A stretch of 64,000 nt of DNA from Neoasaia chiangmaiensis (GTDB lineage Bacteria > Pseudomonadota > Alphaproteobacteria > Acetobacterales > Acetobacteraceae), in contig NZ_CP014691.1 of assembly GCF_002005465.1 (NCBI RefSeq), positions 496,001-560,000 on the forward strand, read 5' to 3'. The notes beneath the pieces are model-generated. The model was not told the origin of the DNA. It saw only the letters and a program-made list of their open reading frames with translations, and did not search any database. Each line of letters starts with the position of its first letter. The first letter of the stretch is position 1. Of the stretch, positions 35,284 to 45,001 are shown piece by piece. Both the position numbers and the translations under genes were made by a program.

Positions 35284-37040
35284 TGTGCGGCATCGCTGGC
35301 CTTGCCTGCAAACCGGGCGTTAGTCCGGATCCGACATTGCTGAAGGCCATGTCGGCAGCGCTGCGTCACCGGGGACCGGATGGCATGGGTGAATACGTTA
35401 CCGATCGCGCCGCGTTGTGCCATCGGCGTCTGTCGATCATCGATCTGGCCGGCGGTGCTCAACCGCTTACGCTGGGTAGCATCGCGCTGGTCGCCAACGG
35501 CGAAATCTACAATGATCCAGCATTGCGGCAATCGCTCCCGGATATCCATTTCCGGACTGGCAGCGACTGTGAAACGCCTTTGGCCCTGTGGCCGCGACTT
35601 GGCGTCGATTATCCGGCAGCCTTACGTGGGATGTATGCCATCGCATTGCTGGATGGTTCGACGCCGGCAAATGACATCATTCTCAGCCGTGACCCGTTCG
35701 GCATCAAGCCACTCTATATCGCGACATATGACGGCGGAATTGCCTTTGCTTCCGAACCTCAGGCCCTTCTGAGCGCCGGCATCGGCGCGCGCGCGGTAAG
35801 ACCTGAGATACGTGACCAGTTGCTCGCCTTCCAGTTCACATTCGGCTGCGAGACGATCTATCCCGGTATACGCCGCCTTGCGCCAGGTGAGACGTTGCGC
35901 ATCGTGGACGGACGTATCGTGGAGCGAAAGCTCCATCCGGCCATGCCACCGCGCCCCGCCGGCCCACCTTTGCTCACGAGTGAAGCAGCCGCGCTCGAGC
36001 AACTTGATCGCGCGCTGATCGACACCGTCACGGCGCACGAGCGCGCCGATGTTCCGTTTGGGCTGTTCCTGTCGGGCGGCATCGATAGTTCCTCGCTGCT
36101 TGCCGCCATGGTGAAAGGCGGATGCCAGAAGCCACGCGCCTGGACGGCCCGGTTCGATGTCGGCTGTGCCGATGAATCGCGGCATGCAGCCGAAATTGCA
36201 GCGGCTGCTGGCGCCCGACATGAAATCCTGACGATCGACGATGACATGCTATGGCGCGATCTTCCCAGAATTGTCGCCGCGATGGACGACCCCGTGGCCG
36301 ATTACGCCATCATCCCGACCTGGTTTCTGGCGCGCGCTGCCAGAGCAGAGGCCACGGTCATTCTGAGCGGCGAGGGCGGGGACGAGCTTTTCGCCGGCTA
36401 TGGTCGGTATCGGCGCGCCACGACGCCGTGGTGGCGCGGTGGAAAAATGCCGCACAGGAAAAGCGCCTTTCGTGGCAGAAATCATCTCGCACGCACCAAA
36501 TCACCCAAGCCCTATGCTTCATCGTCAAGCGGCGGCAGAATGTCTCACCTTGAACGGGCTCAGGCCAGCGACATTTCCGAATGGCTGCCCAACGATCTGC
36601 TGATCAAACTTGACCGATGCCTGATGGCCCATGGGCTGGAAGGCCGGACACCGCTCCTCGATCCCGTCATGGCAGGCTTCGCCGCAACCTTGCCCGATCA
36701 CCTGAAAATCCGGAACGGGCAGGGCAAATACCTGCTTCGTCGCTGGCTCCAGAACAACATGCCGGCCGCCCGACCTTTTGCGCCCAAACAGGGCTTCACC
36801 GTGCCGATCGGAACGTGGATCGCACAAAAAGCGCCCGCTCTTGCACCGCTGGTCAGCCGAAATGCCGGCATTCGCGCGGCTGGCCAGTCCACGAAAGTCC
36901 AGCGCCTGTTCGAAGACGCCGCGAATCGCCGATTCGGTCGTGCCGCATGGCATCTGCTCTTCTATGCCTTGTGGCACCGTATCCATATCGAAGGCGCATC
37001 GGCTGACGGTGATGTCTTCGATACGCTTGCCACCCACTAG
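35283..37040 (+). CDS. asnB: Asparagine synthase (glutamine-hydrolysing)
   Basis: A 585-aa enzyme with N-terminal class II glutaminase (MCGIAGL, Cys2 nucleophile; RHRGPDG) and C-terminal ATP-pyrophosphatase synthetase domain (FLSGGIDSSSL, GEGGDELFAGYGRYRR). It makes asparagine, or amidates a surface sugar or peptide in glycan loci. The start shares one base with the preceding stop (TGATG). Its place behind two glycosyltransferase genes leaves the second role open. Confidence 0.9.
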   Translation: MCGIAGLACKPGVSPDPTLLKAMSAALRHRGPDGMGEYVTDRAALCHRRLSIIDLAGGAQPLTLGSIALVANGEIYNDPALRQSLPDIHFRTGSDCETPLALWPRLGVDYPAALRGMYAIALLDGSTPANDIILSRDPFGIKPLYIATYDGGIAFASEPQALLSAGIGARAVRPEIRDQLLAFQFTFGCETIYPGIRRLAPGETLRIVDGRIVERKLHPAMPPRPAGPPLLTSEAAALEQLDRALIDTVTAHERADVPFGLFLSGGIDSSSLLAAMVKGGCQKPRAWTARFDVGCADESRHAAEIAAAAGARHEILTIDDDMLWRDLPRIVAAMDDPVADYAIIPTWFLARAARAEATVILSGEGGDELFAGYGRYRRATTPWWRGGKMPHRKSAFRGRNHLARTKSPKPYASSSSGGRMSHLERAQASDISEWLPNDLLIKLDRCLMAHGLEGRTPLLDPVMAGFAATLPDHLKIRNGQGKYLLRRWLQNNMPAARPFAPKQGFTVPIGTWIAQKAPALAPLVSRNAGIRAAGQSTKVQRLFEDAANRRFGRAAWHLLFYALWHRIHIEGASADGDVFDTLATH

Positions 37041-37067
37041 AACTTTTTTTTGAAGGGGAGCCACCAC

Positions 37068-38387
37068 GTGCATTTCGATCTGATTATCCGCCATGGCACC
37101 TGCATGCTGCCCTGGGGTGCAACCGAGACCGATCTCGGCGTCAAGGACGGCAGAATCGCCAGCCTGCGTGCCGCGATCACCGATACGGCGGACCGGGAGA
37201 TCGATGCGCGACACCTCCATGTCCTTCCCGGAATGATCGACAGCCATGTCCACTTCCGCGATCCCGGCGATCCATCCATCGAGTCCATCGCCACGGGTTC
37301 ACGCGGCGCGGCACTTGGGGGCATTACGACTGTGTTCGACATGCCGAACACCACGCCCTCGACGACCAGCGCTGCTGCAATCCGCGACAAGTCTGCTCAC
37401 GCCGAAACGACAAGTCTGGTGGACATCGCACTCTACGTCGGCGCCACGCGCGCCAATACGCCGGAACTCGCAACGCTCGAACGTCTGCCGGGCATATGCG
37501 GAATCAAGCTGTTTGCAGGCTCGTCCACCGGCGACCTGATGATCGAAGATGACGCAGGCATTGAGGCCGTCATGAGGAGCGGGCATCGGCGCATCGCTTT
37601 CCATTCGGAGGACGAATATCGCCTTCAGGCGCGTCGCGCATTGTTCGAGATCGGACAAGCCCATGAGAAGCATATGGAATGGCGTGATGTGGAATGCGCG
37701 TTCCTGGGCACGCGTCGAATCGTCGATCTGGCACATCGCACGAACCGTCCCGCACACATCCTGCACGTCTCGACAGCCGAAGAACTCGACTATCTGGCAA
37801 ACCACCGTGACATCGCGTCGGTAGAGGTGCTGGTCAACCATCTCTCGCAGGTGGCGCCGGAGTGTTACGAAAAGCTGGGCGCCCTGGCTGTCATGAATCC
37901 GCCGCTTCGTGATCGCCGTCATTATGAAGCGAGCTGGCAAGCTGTCCGGGATGGACGCGTCGATGTCGTCTCATCCGATCATGCGCCGCACGCCCTGGCC
38001 GCCAAGGCAAAACCCTGGCCCACCTGCCCGGCAGGGCTGACAGGTGTGCAAACAATTCTGCCGATCATGCTGGATCACGTGACACAAGGGCGGCTGTCGC
38101 TGTCGCGACTGGTCGATCTCATGGCGGCCGGGCCGGCCAGAATTTACGGCCTGATGTCGAAAGGCCGCCTCGCGGTGGGTTTCGATGCGGATTTTACAAT
38201 CGTCGACATGCAGGCACGACGCGAAATCCGTAATGAATGGATCGCGAGCCCGGTCGGCTGGACGCCGTTCGATGGCCAGACCGTTACCGGCTGGCCGATG
38301 GCGACCGTGGTGCGGGGACATGTTGTGATGCGCGACGATGAAATTATCTCGCACCCCGTGGGCCGTCTGGCCCGATTTGCGCCGTAA
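37068..38387 (+). CDS. pyrC: Dihydroorotase
   Basis: A 439-aa amidohydrolase that closes carbamoyl-aspartate to dihydroorotate. Metal-site motifs are DSHVHFRDPG, GIKLFAGSS, HSEDEY, HILHVST and SSDHAPH. The start is GTG 37068, preceded by AAGGGGAG at good distance; an in-frame TTG at 37050 lies before that ribosome site and is unlikely. No pyrB is adjacent. Confidence 0.9.
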   Translation: MHFDLIIRHGTCMLPWGATETDLGVKDGRIASLRAAITDTADREIDARHLHVLPGMIDSHVHFRDPGDPSIESIATGSRGAALGGITTVFDMPNTTPSTTSAAAIRDKSAHAETTSLVDIALYVGATRANTPELATLERLPGICGIKLFAGSSTGDLMIEDDAGIEAVMRSGHRRIAFHSEDEYRLQARRALFEIGQAHEKHMEWRDVECAFLGTRRIVDLAHRTNRPAHILHVSTAEELDYLANHRDIASVEVLVNHLSQVAPECYEKLGALAVMNPPLRDRRHYEASWQAVRDGRVDVVSSDHAPHALAAKAKPWPTCPAGLTGVQTILPIMLDHVTQGRLSLSRLVDLMAAGPARIYGLMSKGRLAVGFDADFTIVDMQARREIRNEWIASPVGWTPFDGQTVTGWPMATVVRGHVVMRDDEIISHPVGRLARFAP

Positions 38388-38433
38388 ATTGCAGGCATGT
38401 TCAGAACCTTGCACAACATCCTTCGCAATCAAC

Positions 38434-38826
38434 ATGAGTAACATGGCCAAATCCCCGTTCAGCTTCACGCGCGGCGTGGCACTTGCCCTCGTCCTGGCAG
38501 CCGCCCCTCTTTCAGCAAGAGCATATGCCGATCCGACTGCCCGTTGCGGCCAGGAACCGGATGCGCCTGTCATCACGGGCGGCGACGCGGCGCATTACAA
38601 TGCCAGCGTGGACCGCTTCAGCGCCTACGAGAAAGCAGCGCGTGCCTATAATGCCTGCGTCAGTGCGCAGGCATCCAAGGAGGAGACGGCGATCAGTGAG
38701 GATGCACGGGCACGGATTGCGAAGGTGCATGCCACGAGTGTGGCGGTACAGCAGCGTATTGCCGCGAACTTCGCAAAACTTAGCGCGTCGCTGACGGCCG
38801 CGAGCCATAAGCTCAGCCATCACTGA
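38434..38826 (+). CDS. Small secreted protein, unknown function
   Basis: A 130-aa protein with a signal peptide (cleavage after about ARA, residue 28-30), two Cys in the mature part (RCGQEPDAP and YNACVSAQ) and an Ala/Ser/His-rich helical C-terminus. I do not recognise a named family. It may be periplasmic. It is followed by an imperfect hairpin. Confidence 0.65.
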   Translation: MSNMAKSPFSFTRGVALALVLAAAPLSARAYADPTARCGQEPDAPVITGGDAAHYNASVDRFSAYEKAARAYNACVSAQASKEETAISEDARARIAKVHATSVAVQQRIAANFAKLSASLTAASHKLSHH

Positions 38827-38833
38827 AGCATCC

Positions 38834-38867
38834 TCGCGCAGGCGGATAACACTTTGCCTCCTCGCGA
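38834..38867. terminator. Imperfect hairpin between convergent small genes
   Basis: TCGCG and AGGC at 38834-38843 pair with GCCT and CGCGA at 38856-38867 around a small internal loop. It lies between two convergent genes and has no T-run. Confidence 0.35.
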
Positions 38868-38885
38868 TAACTACCGATCCACCCT

Positions 38886-39185
38886 CTATTCGTTCATACG
38901 TTTACGATTCTGCAACGGCGTCAGTCCGGTCGGTCCCTCTGCCGTCTGACGCGCCACATTGGGCATCAGGTCCGGTCGCGCCCAGCAATCCGTACCTTCA
39001 AAACCAGTGGTGCAATAAGGCTGTGGCGGCGGTGGCCCTTTCGGCGCGGCGCAGAAATCATCGCCGTCATACAAGTATGCTGTATTGCAATCGCGGCCTG
39101 TCAGGGTCGAGGCAATGTAGTCCGGACCACAGGACGACAGGCCGAAGCTCATCAGGAGCAGGGTAGAGAAAAAACGAAAGCGCAT
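38886..39185 (-). CDS. Small lipoprotein, unknown function
   Basis: A 99-aa protein from ATG 39185 with a short signal peptide and lipobox GLSSC. The mature part has several Cys (DCNTAYLY, DDFCAAP, PYCTTGFEGTDCWARPDLMP), which could form disulfides in the periplasm. It ends in a polar Arg/Lys-rich tail. No family recognised. Confidence 0.65.
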   Translation of the reverse strand: MRFRFFSTLLLMSFGLSSCGPDYIASTLTGRDCNTAYLYDGDDFCAAPKGPPPPQPYCTTGFEGTDCWARPDLMPNVARQTAEGPTGLTPLQNRKRMNE

Positions 39186-39354
39186 CCGCGATGGCACTCC
39201 TCAAGATCATGCGGAGCATGCCATCGTAGAGTTAACGTGCAGTTAGCCGATGGATCAGGATCGATCATCTTCTGCCGCCGTCGAACGATGCCCGTTTGCC
39301 GCGCATCGCGAGCATCTGTATGGTCACGCCGGGCTTTCACGCGAGAGGAAAAGA

Positions 39355-40053
39355 GTGGCGGACGATATCTTCAGTCAGGCGCAATCGGAACTGCGCGCGC
39401 AACAAATGCGCGCCATGGCGCGCCGTTATGCCGCGACCGCCATCGGCTTGGCCGTGGTCGTCGGCGCGGGCATTGGAATCTGGCAATGGCGCGTTCACGA
39501 CCGGCTTCAGGTGGAAGCCGCTGCATCCAGTCGCTATTTCGAAGCCGTTCATCGTCTGGAAGCCGCAGGACCGGGTGGGAGCAGCAAGGGGCTGACAACG
39601 GCGCAACGCGATGCCGAGACAGTCTTCGCGGATCTGGCAGTCCACGCATCCTCGGATATTCGGGATTATGCGGGGTTGAGGCTCGCCGCACTGCGCCTTG
39701 CCGATCATGACGCAGCGGGTGCACAGCATGCGTGGTCGGCCATCGCACACGATGCTGATGCCGACCCTGATCTAAGGGCGCTGGCGCGGCTGTTAGGGCT
39801 GAACGCCTCCATGGAGACCGCCGATCCGGCAACCTTGCGCGCAGGATATGCGGACCTTGCCAGCAGTGCCGGCCCGTGGCGCGCATTGGCGCAGGAGGGT
39901 TTGATCGCGCTCGATCTTCGGGCTGATGCGAACGCGGCACAGCAAGCAGAAGCACGACGCCTGCTGACACACCTATCGACAGCCGCGGACGCACCCGATG
40001 GCGCGCGCCAGCGTGCCAATGCCCTTCTTCAGACCTATGGCGGAGCCGGCTGA
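39355..40053 (+). CDS. YfgM-like TPR membrane protein
   Basis: About 232 aa from GTG 39355, which has GAGAGGA just upstream; an ATG at 39250 is in frame but has no ribosome site. One membrane segment near residues 25-45 (AATAIGLAVVVGAGIGIWQW), then Ala-rich helical repeats in the periplasm. This is the gene usually found before bamB, whose product (YfgM/ancillary SecYEG protein) helps periplasmic folding. Confidence 0.8.
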   Translation: MADDIFSQAQSELRAQQMRAMARRYAATAIGLAVVVGAGIGIWQWRVHDRLQVEAAASSRYFEAVHRLEAAGPGGSSKGLTTAQRDAETVFADLAVHASSDIRDYAGLRLAALRLADHDAAGAQHAWSAIAHDADADPDLRALARLLGLNASMETADPATLRAGYADLASSAGPWRALAQEGLIALDLRADANAAQQAEARRLLTHLSTAADAPDGARQRANALLQTYGGAG

Positions 40054-41444
40054 TGCGCCTGAAACCGATTCAATCGTCCTCTCCACTGACCCGGCGCCTG
40101 TTTCTCGGCTCTTCCCTGGCCGCCAGCACGGCGCTGACCGCATGCGGCGCATTCAAGGACGAGGAAAAGCCCCGCCTGGCCGGCAAGCGCATCGACGTTC
40201 TGTCAACAGGCGCTGGCCTGACGGTCGATACAGAGGATCATACACCGATCGTCCTGCCTCCCGCGGAGGCTGTCTCGGCATGGCCGCAAGCCGAGCGTGT
40301 GCCGAGCCATATTGCGACCGATACGCCCTGGGGCGGGCCGAAGCTTGTCTGGAACCGTTCCATCGGCGCAGGCATGTCGGAACCGAGCTTTCTGTCCTAT
40401 GTCGCGCTCGGCTCAAACGGTCGCGGCGCCATCCAGTCTCCGCCGGTCATTGCGGATGGGCGAATCTTCACCCGTGATGCGGTCGGCACCGTCCGGGCAT
40501 GGACATGGCCGGACATGCGGCAGCTATGGAGTTTCGTGCCAAGGCCCAAGACCATGAAGTCGAGCGATATCGGCGGTGGCCTGGCGATTGACGGTGGCGT
40601 CCTCTACGTCGTGGACGGCGTTGCGCAGACATTGGCGCTCGATGCCTCGACCGGTAACGTCAAATGGCGCATCGACTGCGGCACCCCGGGCCGCTCGGCA
40701 CCCACCGTGGTCGACGGACGCGTCTTCTTCGGCACGATCGATGAACGCCTCTTCGCCGTGGACGCGGCGACCGGCAATCAGCTCTGGACCTATACGGCCA
40801 CCGAAGCGGATACGGTCATATTCGGCCAGCCTGCGCCCGCAGTCGTGGACGGCGTGGTCCTTGCCGGCTTCGGCAGTGGCGATCTGGTTGCGTTGCGTGC
40901 CGCGACAGGCGAGATGGTGTGGAGCGACAGTCTCGGCGGCGCGAACGGTCGCGGCGCGATGCTCGATCTCTCCTGCGTTCGCGGCGCACCCGCCATACAA
41001 GGCGGCACGGCCTATGCGATCAGCATGTCGCAGGTACTCGTGGCCATCGACATGCGTTCCGGACGCCGCCTCTGGGAACGTGAGGTCAGCGGTCAGAACG
41101 GGCCGGTCATCTGTGGAGACTGGCTGTTCGTCATCTCCGCCGACCAGGAATTGGCGTGTCTTGACCGCCTGTCCGGGCATGTGCGCTGGATCAAACCCCT
41201 GCGCCGTTTCCGACGTATCGCCAAGCAGCGCGATGCGGTGGTCTGGATGGGTCCGGTCCTGGCAGGCGGGAAGCTGGTCTGCGTCTCGTCGCTGCCTGAA
41301 GTCGGCATGCAAGTCATCGATGCGATCACCGGGAAGGACGAGGGCGTGGTGCCGACGAAGCAGCCAAGCCTCGTATCCCCAATTATCTGCGACAGCCACG
41401 TACTCGTTCTGTCGAGCGACGGGCGGCTGAGCGCTTATGGCTGA
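40053..41444 (+). CDS. bamB: Outer membrane assembly lipoprotein BamB
   Basis: A 463-aa lipoprotein (signal ending ALTAC) that forms an eight-bladed PQQ-like propeller. Blade repeats can be seen, for example GTIDERLFAVDAATGNQLW and GFGSGDLVALRAATGEMVW. It is part of the BAM complex that inserts outer-membrane proteins. The start shares one base with the preceding stop and its end overlaps der by 8 nt. Confidence 0.92.
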   Translation: MRLKPIQSSSPLTRRLFLGSSLAASTALTACGAFKDEEKPRLAGKRIDVLSTGAGLTVDTEDHTPIVLPPAEAVSAWPQAERVPSHIATDTPWGGPKLVWNRSIGAGMSEPSFLSYVALGSNGRGAIQSPPVIADGRIFTRDAVGTVRAWTWPDMRQLWSFVPRPKTMKSSDIGGGLAIDGGVLYVVDGVAQTLALDASTGNVKWRIDCGTPGRSAPTVVDGRVFFGTIDERLFAVDAATGNQLWTYTATEADTVIFGQPAPAVVDGVVLAGFGSGDLVALRAATGEMVWSDSLGGANGRGAMLDLSCVRGAPAIQGGTAYAISMSQVLVAIDMRSGRRLWEREVSGQNGPVICGDWLFVISADQELACLDRLSGHVRWIKPLRRFRRIAKQRDAVVWMGPVLAGGKLVCVSSLPEVGMQVIDAITGKDEGVVPTKQPSLVSPIICDSHVLVLSSDGRLSAYG

Positions 41445-42822
41445 AAACATGCAAAATGATTTACCGGTCGTTGTCATTGCCGGACGACCGAATGTCGGCA
41501 AATCGACATTGTTCAATCGGCTGGTCGGCCGACGGCAGGCGATCGTCTCCGATACGCCGGGTGTCACGCGCGATCGCAAGGAAGGCGAGGCGCTGCTACG
41601 CGGCAAGCGCGTTCGCCTGATCGATACTGCAGGCCTCGAGGAAGCCGCGCCGGACACGCTGTTCGGACGTATGCGCGCGTCGTCGGAATCGGCCGTGTCG
41701 ATCGCCGACCTTGTGCTTTTCTGTATCGATGCACGTGCCGGCGTGACGCCGGCGGATGCGCATTTCGCGGCATGGCTTCGGAAACAGAACAAGCCGGTCC
41801 TTCTGGTCGCCAACAAGGCAGAAGGTGCTGTCGCCACCGCTGAGGCGCTTGAAGCCTACTCGCTGGGTCTCGGTTCACCCTTGGCGCTGTCCGCAGAACA
41901 TGGCGAGGGCATTGCCCATCTCATGGGGGAGATCGCAGACAGGTTGCCGGAAGGTCCCGGGCGGCGACGTGCGCGGGGCGACGATGAAGAAGAGGAGCGG
42001 CCTGCCGGGCCGTTGCGTCTGGCGATCGTTGGTCGGCCCAATGCCGGGAAATCCACATTGCTCAACCGCCTGCTTGGCGAGGAGCGGATGATCACAGGGC
42101 CGGAACCTGGTCTTACACGCGATTCGATCTCCGTTCTTCTGCAGGATGAACACGGACCGATCCAGTTGGTGGATACGGCAGGACTGCGCCGAAAGGCCCG
42201 CATCGAGGAAAGTCTGGAAAAGATGTCGGTTTCGGCATCGATCGAAGCGCTGAAGATGGCGGAAGTGGTCGTTCTGACACTGGATGCCACTCTGGGCGTC
42301 CATGAACAGGATTTGCAGATCGCACGTCTCGTCGAACGGGAAGGGCGGGCCTGCGTGCTGGCGCTGAACAAATGGGACGCGGTCGAGGATCGAACGGCAA
42401 CACGCAACGCGATCTCATATCGTATCGAGAACTCCTTGGCGCAGATGCGCGGCATACCGGTCGTGGCATTTTCCGCATTGACCGGCGCCGGCGTCAACAA
42501 GCTGTTACCAACGGTAAGAAAGGCCTATGAGGTCTGGAACAGCCGCGTTACGACCGGCGAACTGAACCGGTGGTTTGAGGAAGCGCTCGAACGCCATGCG
42601 CCGCCGCTCGTTGACGGCAAGCGCCTCAAGCTTCGTTACATGACGCAGGCCAAGTCCCGTCCGCCGACATTCATCCTCTTTGGCACACGCGCCGAAATGT
42701 TGCCGGACGCCTATCGGCGCTATCTGGTGAATGGCTTGCGGGAGACATTCCATCTACCCGGCACCCCGATCCGTTTGCAGACACGCGGCACGCGCAATCC
42801 GTTCGTGGACAACAAATCATGA
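41437..42822 (+). CDS. der: Ribosome biogenesis GTPase Der (EngA)
   Basis: A 461-aa tandem GTPase for 50S assembly. G1 motifs GRPNVGKST (first domain) and GRPNAGKST (second), both with DTAGL switch II, NKAE and NKWD base recognition, and a C-terminal KH-like domain. The bamB-der order is conserved widely. Confidence 0.96.
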   Translation: MAENMQNDLPVVVIAGRPNVGKSTLFNRLVGRRQAIVSDTPGVTRDRKEGEALLRGKRVRLIDTAGLEEAAPDTLFGRMRASSESAVSIADLVLFCIDARAGVTPADAHFAAWLRKQNKPVLLVANKAEGAVATAEALEAYSLGLGSPLALSAEHGEGIAHLMGEIADRLPEGPGRRRARGDDEEEERPAGPLRLAIVGRPNAGKSTLLNRLLGEERMITGPEPGLTRDSISVLLQDEHGPIQLVDTAGLRRKARIEESLEKMSVSASIEALKMAEVVVLTLDATLGVHEQDLQIARLVEREGRACVLALNKWDAVEDRTATRNAISYRIENSLAQMRGIPVVAFSALTGAGVNKLLPTVRKAYEVWNSRVTTGELNRWFEEALERHAPPLVDGKRLKLRYMTQAKSRPPTFILFGTRAEMLPDAYRRYLVNGLRETFHLPGTPIRLQTRGTRNPFVDNKS

Positions 42823-43433
42823 CGCAAGCCGTCTCAGCGGCCGAGACCGCACTCGTGCTGATCGAGTATCAGAACGACTTCATCTCGTCAGGTGGGGCGA
42901 TGCATGATGCCGTGCGCGATGAAATCGCGCGTACGGACATGTTGTCGCATACGAGCAGTGCCATCGCACTGGCTCGATCCGCGGGCGTGCAGATTGTCTG
43001 GGCGCCGATCGAGTTCGAACCCGGATACCCGGAATTGGGCAATGCGCCTTACGGTGTTCTTGCCAATGTCAAGGCAGCGAATGCCTTCATCAAGGGTGGA
43101 TGGGGCGCTGCCATCGCGGACCAGTTTGCGCCGGACAGCGCTGATCTGATCGTTTCGGGAAAACGAGGATTATGTGCTTTCGCCAGCACGAATCTCGATT
43201 TCCTCCTCCGTCATAACGGCATCCGTCGCATCGCCCTCGGCGGCTTCCTGACGGACTGCTGCGTCGAATCGACCATGCGAACGGCTTACGAGCACGGTTA
43301 TGACGTCGTCACGCTGACGGACTGCGTCGCCACACTGAGCGAAGCGCAGCATGACGCAGCCATCAACTATACCTATCCGATGTTCTCTCGCCCCATGACG
43401 CATGGAGCGTTTTTCACCGAACTGGCGAAGTAG
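42819..43433 (+). CDS. Cysteine hydrolase (isochorismatase family)
   Basis: A 204-aa hydrolase with catalytic Asp in LIEYQNDF, a Lys in SGKRGLCAF and Cys in FLTDCCVEST preceded by a cis-peptide glycine. Substrates in this family include isochorismate, nicotinamide and ureidoacrylate; which one is not clear here. ATG 42819 overlaps the der stop. Confidence 0.87.
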   Translation: MTQAVSAAETALVLIEYQNDFISSGGAMHDAVRDEIARTDMLSHTSSAIALARSAGVQIVWAPIEFEPGYPELGNAPYGVLANVKAANAFIKGGWGAAIADQFAPDSADLIVSGKRGLCAFASTNLDFLLRHNGIRRIALGGFLTDCCVESTMRTAYEHGYDVVTLTDCVATLSEAQHDAAINYTYPMFSRPMTHGAFFTELAK

Positions 43434-43441
43434 CCGCCGGT

Positions 43442-43479
43442 CCTGATTGCCTCAATGAATGAAGATTGAGGCAATCAGG
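43442..43479. terminator. Perfect 15-bp hairpin between convergent genes
   Basis: CCTGATTGCCTCAAT at 43442-43456 pairs perfectly with 43465-43479, with an 8-nt loop. It contains the gntP stop codon and last codons. No T-run follows in either direction, so if it terminates it does so by another feature. Confidence 0.55.
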
Positions 43480-44795
43480 CAGAAGAACAGTCCGAAGAAC
43501 GCAATCAGTGTCTCAACGACGGACCAAGTCTTGAGTGTCTGCGGAACGGTCAGGCCGAGATACTCCTTGAGCTGCCAGAACCCGGCATCGTTCATCGGGC
43601 CGAAGGCCACCGAACCCGCGCCCGTCACCAGCACCATCAGTTCCGGCGAGACACCGCTCGAATGCGCGAGGATCGGCCCGGCGATGCCGGATGCCGTGCT
43701 CATTGCCACAGTAGCCGACCCGCATGCGACGCGAACGATAACCGCCAACAGCCATGCAAGAATGAGAAGTGGCACGTGCGCGCCAAGCGCCGCGTCCGTG
43801 ATGGCTTTCGACACGCCGCTATCCACCAGTTCACGACCGAAACCGCCGCCAGCGCCGACGAGCAGCATGATCAGCGCGGTCGGGCCAAGGCATTCGTTCG
43901 TGAAACGCAGAATCGTTTCACGCGAAAAGCCACGTGCGATGCCCAGGACATAGAAGGACAGGACCGTCGCCAGAACCAGCGCGATATCGGTATTCCCGAC
44001 GAAATGAAGAAGACGATTGGGTGCGCTGTGAACAGCCGTCACATGGTCGGCCACCGATCCGATGAGCATCAACATGACGGGCGAAAGGATCGTGAAGACG
44101 GTGATGCCGAACCCGGGCAGGTTCTTCGGCACCTCACGGCTGATAAACTGCTCCGCCAACGGATTTGCTTCGGTAATATGGATACGCGGTGCAATGAAAC
44201 GGCCATAAAGCGGCCCTGCAATAATGGCGATCGGTGTTCCGATTATCACGCCCCAGAAAATCGTGCGGCCCGTATTGGCATGGTAAGCGGAAAGCGCCAG
44301 GAGCGTCGCCGGATGCGGAGGCACCATGGCATGGGTCACGGAAAGTGCCGCGCCCATTGGCAATGCAACGCGCAGCAGCGGCGTATCCGTTCGGGCCGCC
44401 AACACGAAAGCCAGCGGAATAAGCAGGACAAACCCGACCTCGAAGAAGACGGGAAGGCCGACAAGCAGTCCGATGATCATCATGGCCCAGTCGACGCGTT
44501 CGCGACCGGCCGCTTGCGAGATCGTCAGGGCGATTCGGTCGGCACCGCCAGATTCGGCGAGCATTTTCCCCAGCATCGTGCCAAGCGCGATAACAGTACC
44601 GACGTGGCCCAACACGTGCCCGGCCCCGGCTTCGAAAGATGCGACCACGTGATCGGCCGGCATGCCGGCAGCCAGCGCAAGGGCGAGCGAGACCGTGAAC
44701 AGAACGATGAACGGGTTCAGGCGAAAATAGGCGATCAGCACGATAATCGCGATGATCGCCGTGACGGCGAGGCCGATGGCGAGCGTTGTAGTCAT
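43452..44795 (-). CDS. Gluconate:H+ symporter, GntP family
   Basis: A 447-aa permease of 12 or more membrane segments. Family motifs include FRLNPFIVLFTVSLALALAAG, GVIIGTPIAIIAGP and SATVAMSTASGIAGP. It imports gluconate or a related sugar acid, which suits an acetic acid bacterium. The start ATG 44795 has no ribosome site; a 6-bp inverted repeat occupies that place. A 15-bp perfect hairpin overlaps the stop. Confidence 0.9.
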   Translation of the reverse strand: MTTTLAIGLAVTAIIAIIVLIAYFRLNPFIVLFTVSLALALAAGMPADHVVASFEAGAGHVLGHVGTVIALGTMLGKMLAESGGADRIALTISQAAGRERVDWAMMIIGLLVGLPVFFEVGFVLLIPLAFVLAARTDTPLLRVALPMGAALSVTHAMVPPHPATLLALSAYHANTGRTIFWGVIIGTPIAIIAGPLYGRFIAPRIHITEANPLAEQFISREVPKNLPGFGITVFTILSPVMLMLIGSVADHVTAVHSAPNRLLHFVGNTDIALVLATVLSFYVLGIARGFSRETILRFTNECLGPTALIMLLVGAGGGFGRELVDSGVSKAITDAALGAHVPLLILAWLLAVIVRVACGSATVAMSTASGIAGPILAHSSGVSPELMVLVTGAGSVAFGPMNDAGFWQLKEYLGLTVPQTLKTWSVVETLIAFFGLFFCLIASIFIH

Positions 44796-44798
44796 GGA

Positions 44799-44818
44799 TT
44801 GGCATCTCGACGTGCCAA
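44799..44818 (-). promoter_or_regulatory. Inverted repeat at the gntP translation start
   Basis: TTGGCA-N8-TGCCAA starts 4 nt upstream of the ATG at 44795, where a ribosome site is expected. It could be a repressor operator or an RNA hairpin. Not similar to a sigma-54 promoter (spacing one base off). Confidence 0.4.
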
Positions 44819-45001
44819 ACTCCCCCTGTCAATCACGTCACCCGGTAAAATGGTCCGGCCCCGGATCACAAAAGAATGCGCGCAGTCTGAAGACTGATGC
44901 TTCGGAAACAGATCGCCGTGGCAACGAGCGGCTTTTGTCGCCATAACAGGGATGAAGGCGGCTTCCGTTGCGACAAGACATTTACAGGACACAGTTGATT
45001 T

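Noticed and set aside
44797-44820. Sigma-54 promoter upstream of gntP
   Set aside because: TGGCACG is present but the GC element is one base too far, and it would lie only about 20 nt from the start codon.
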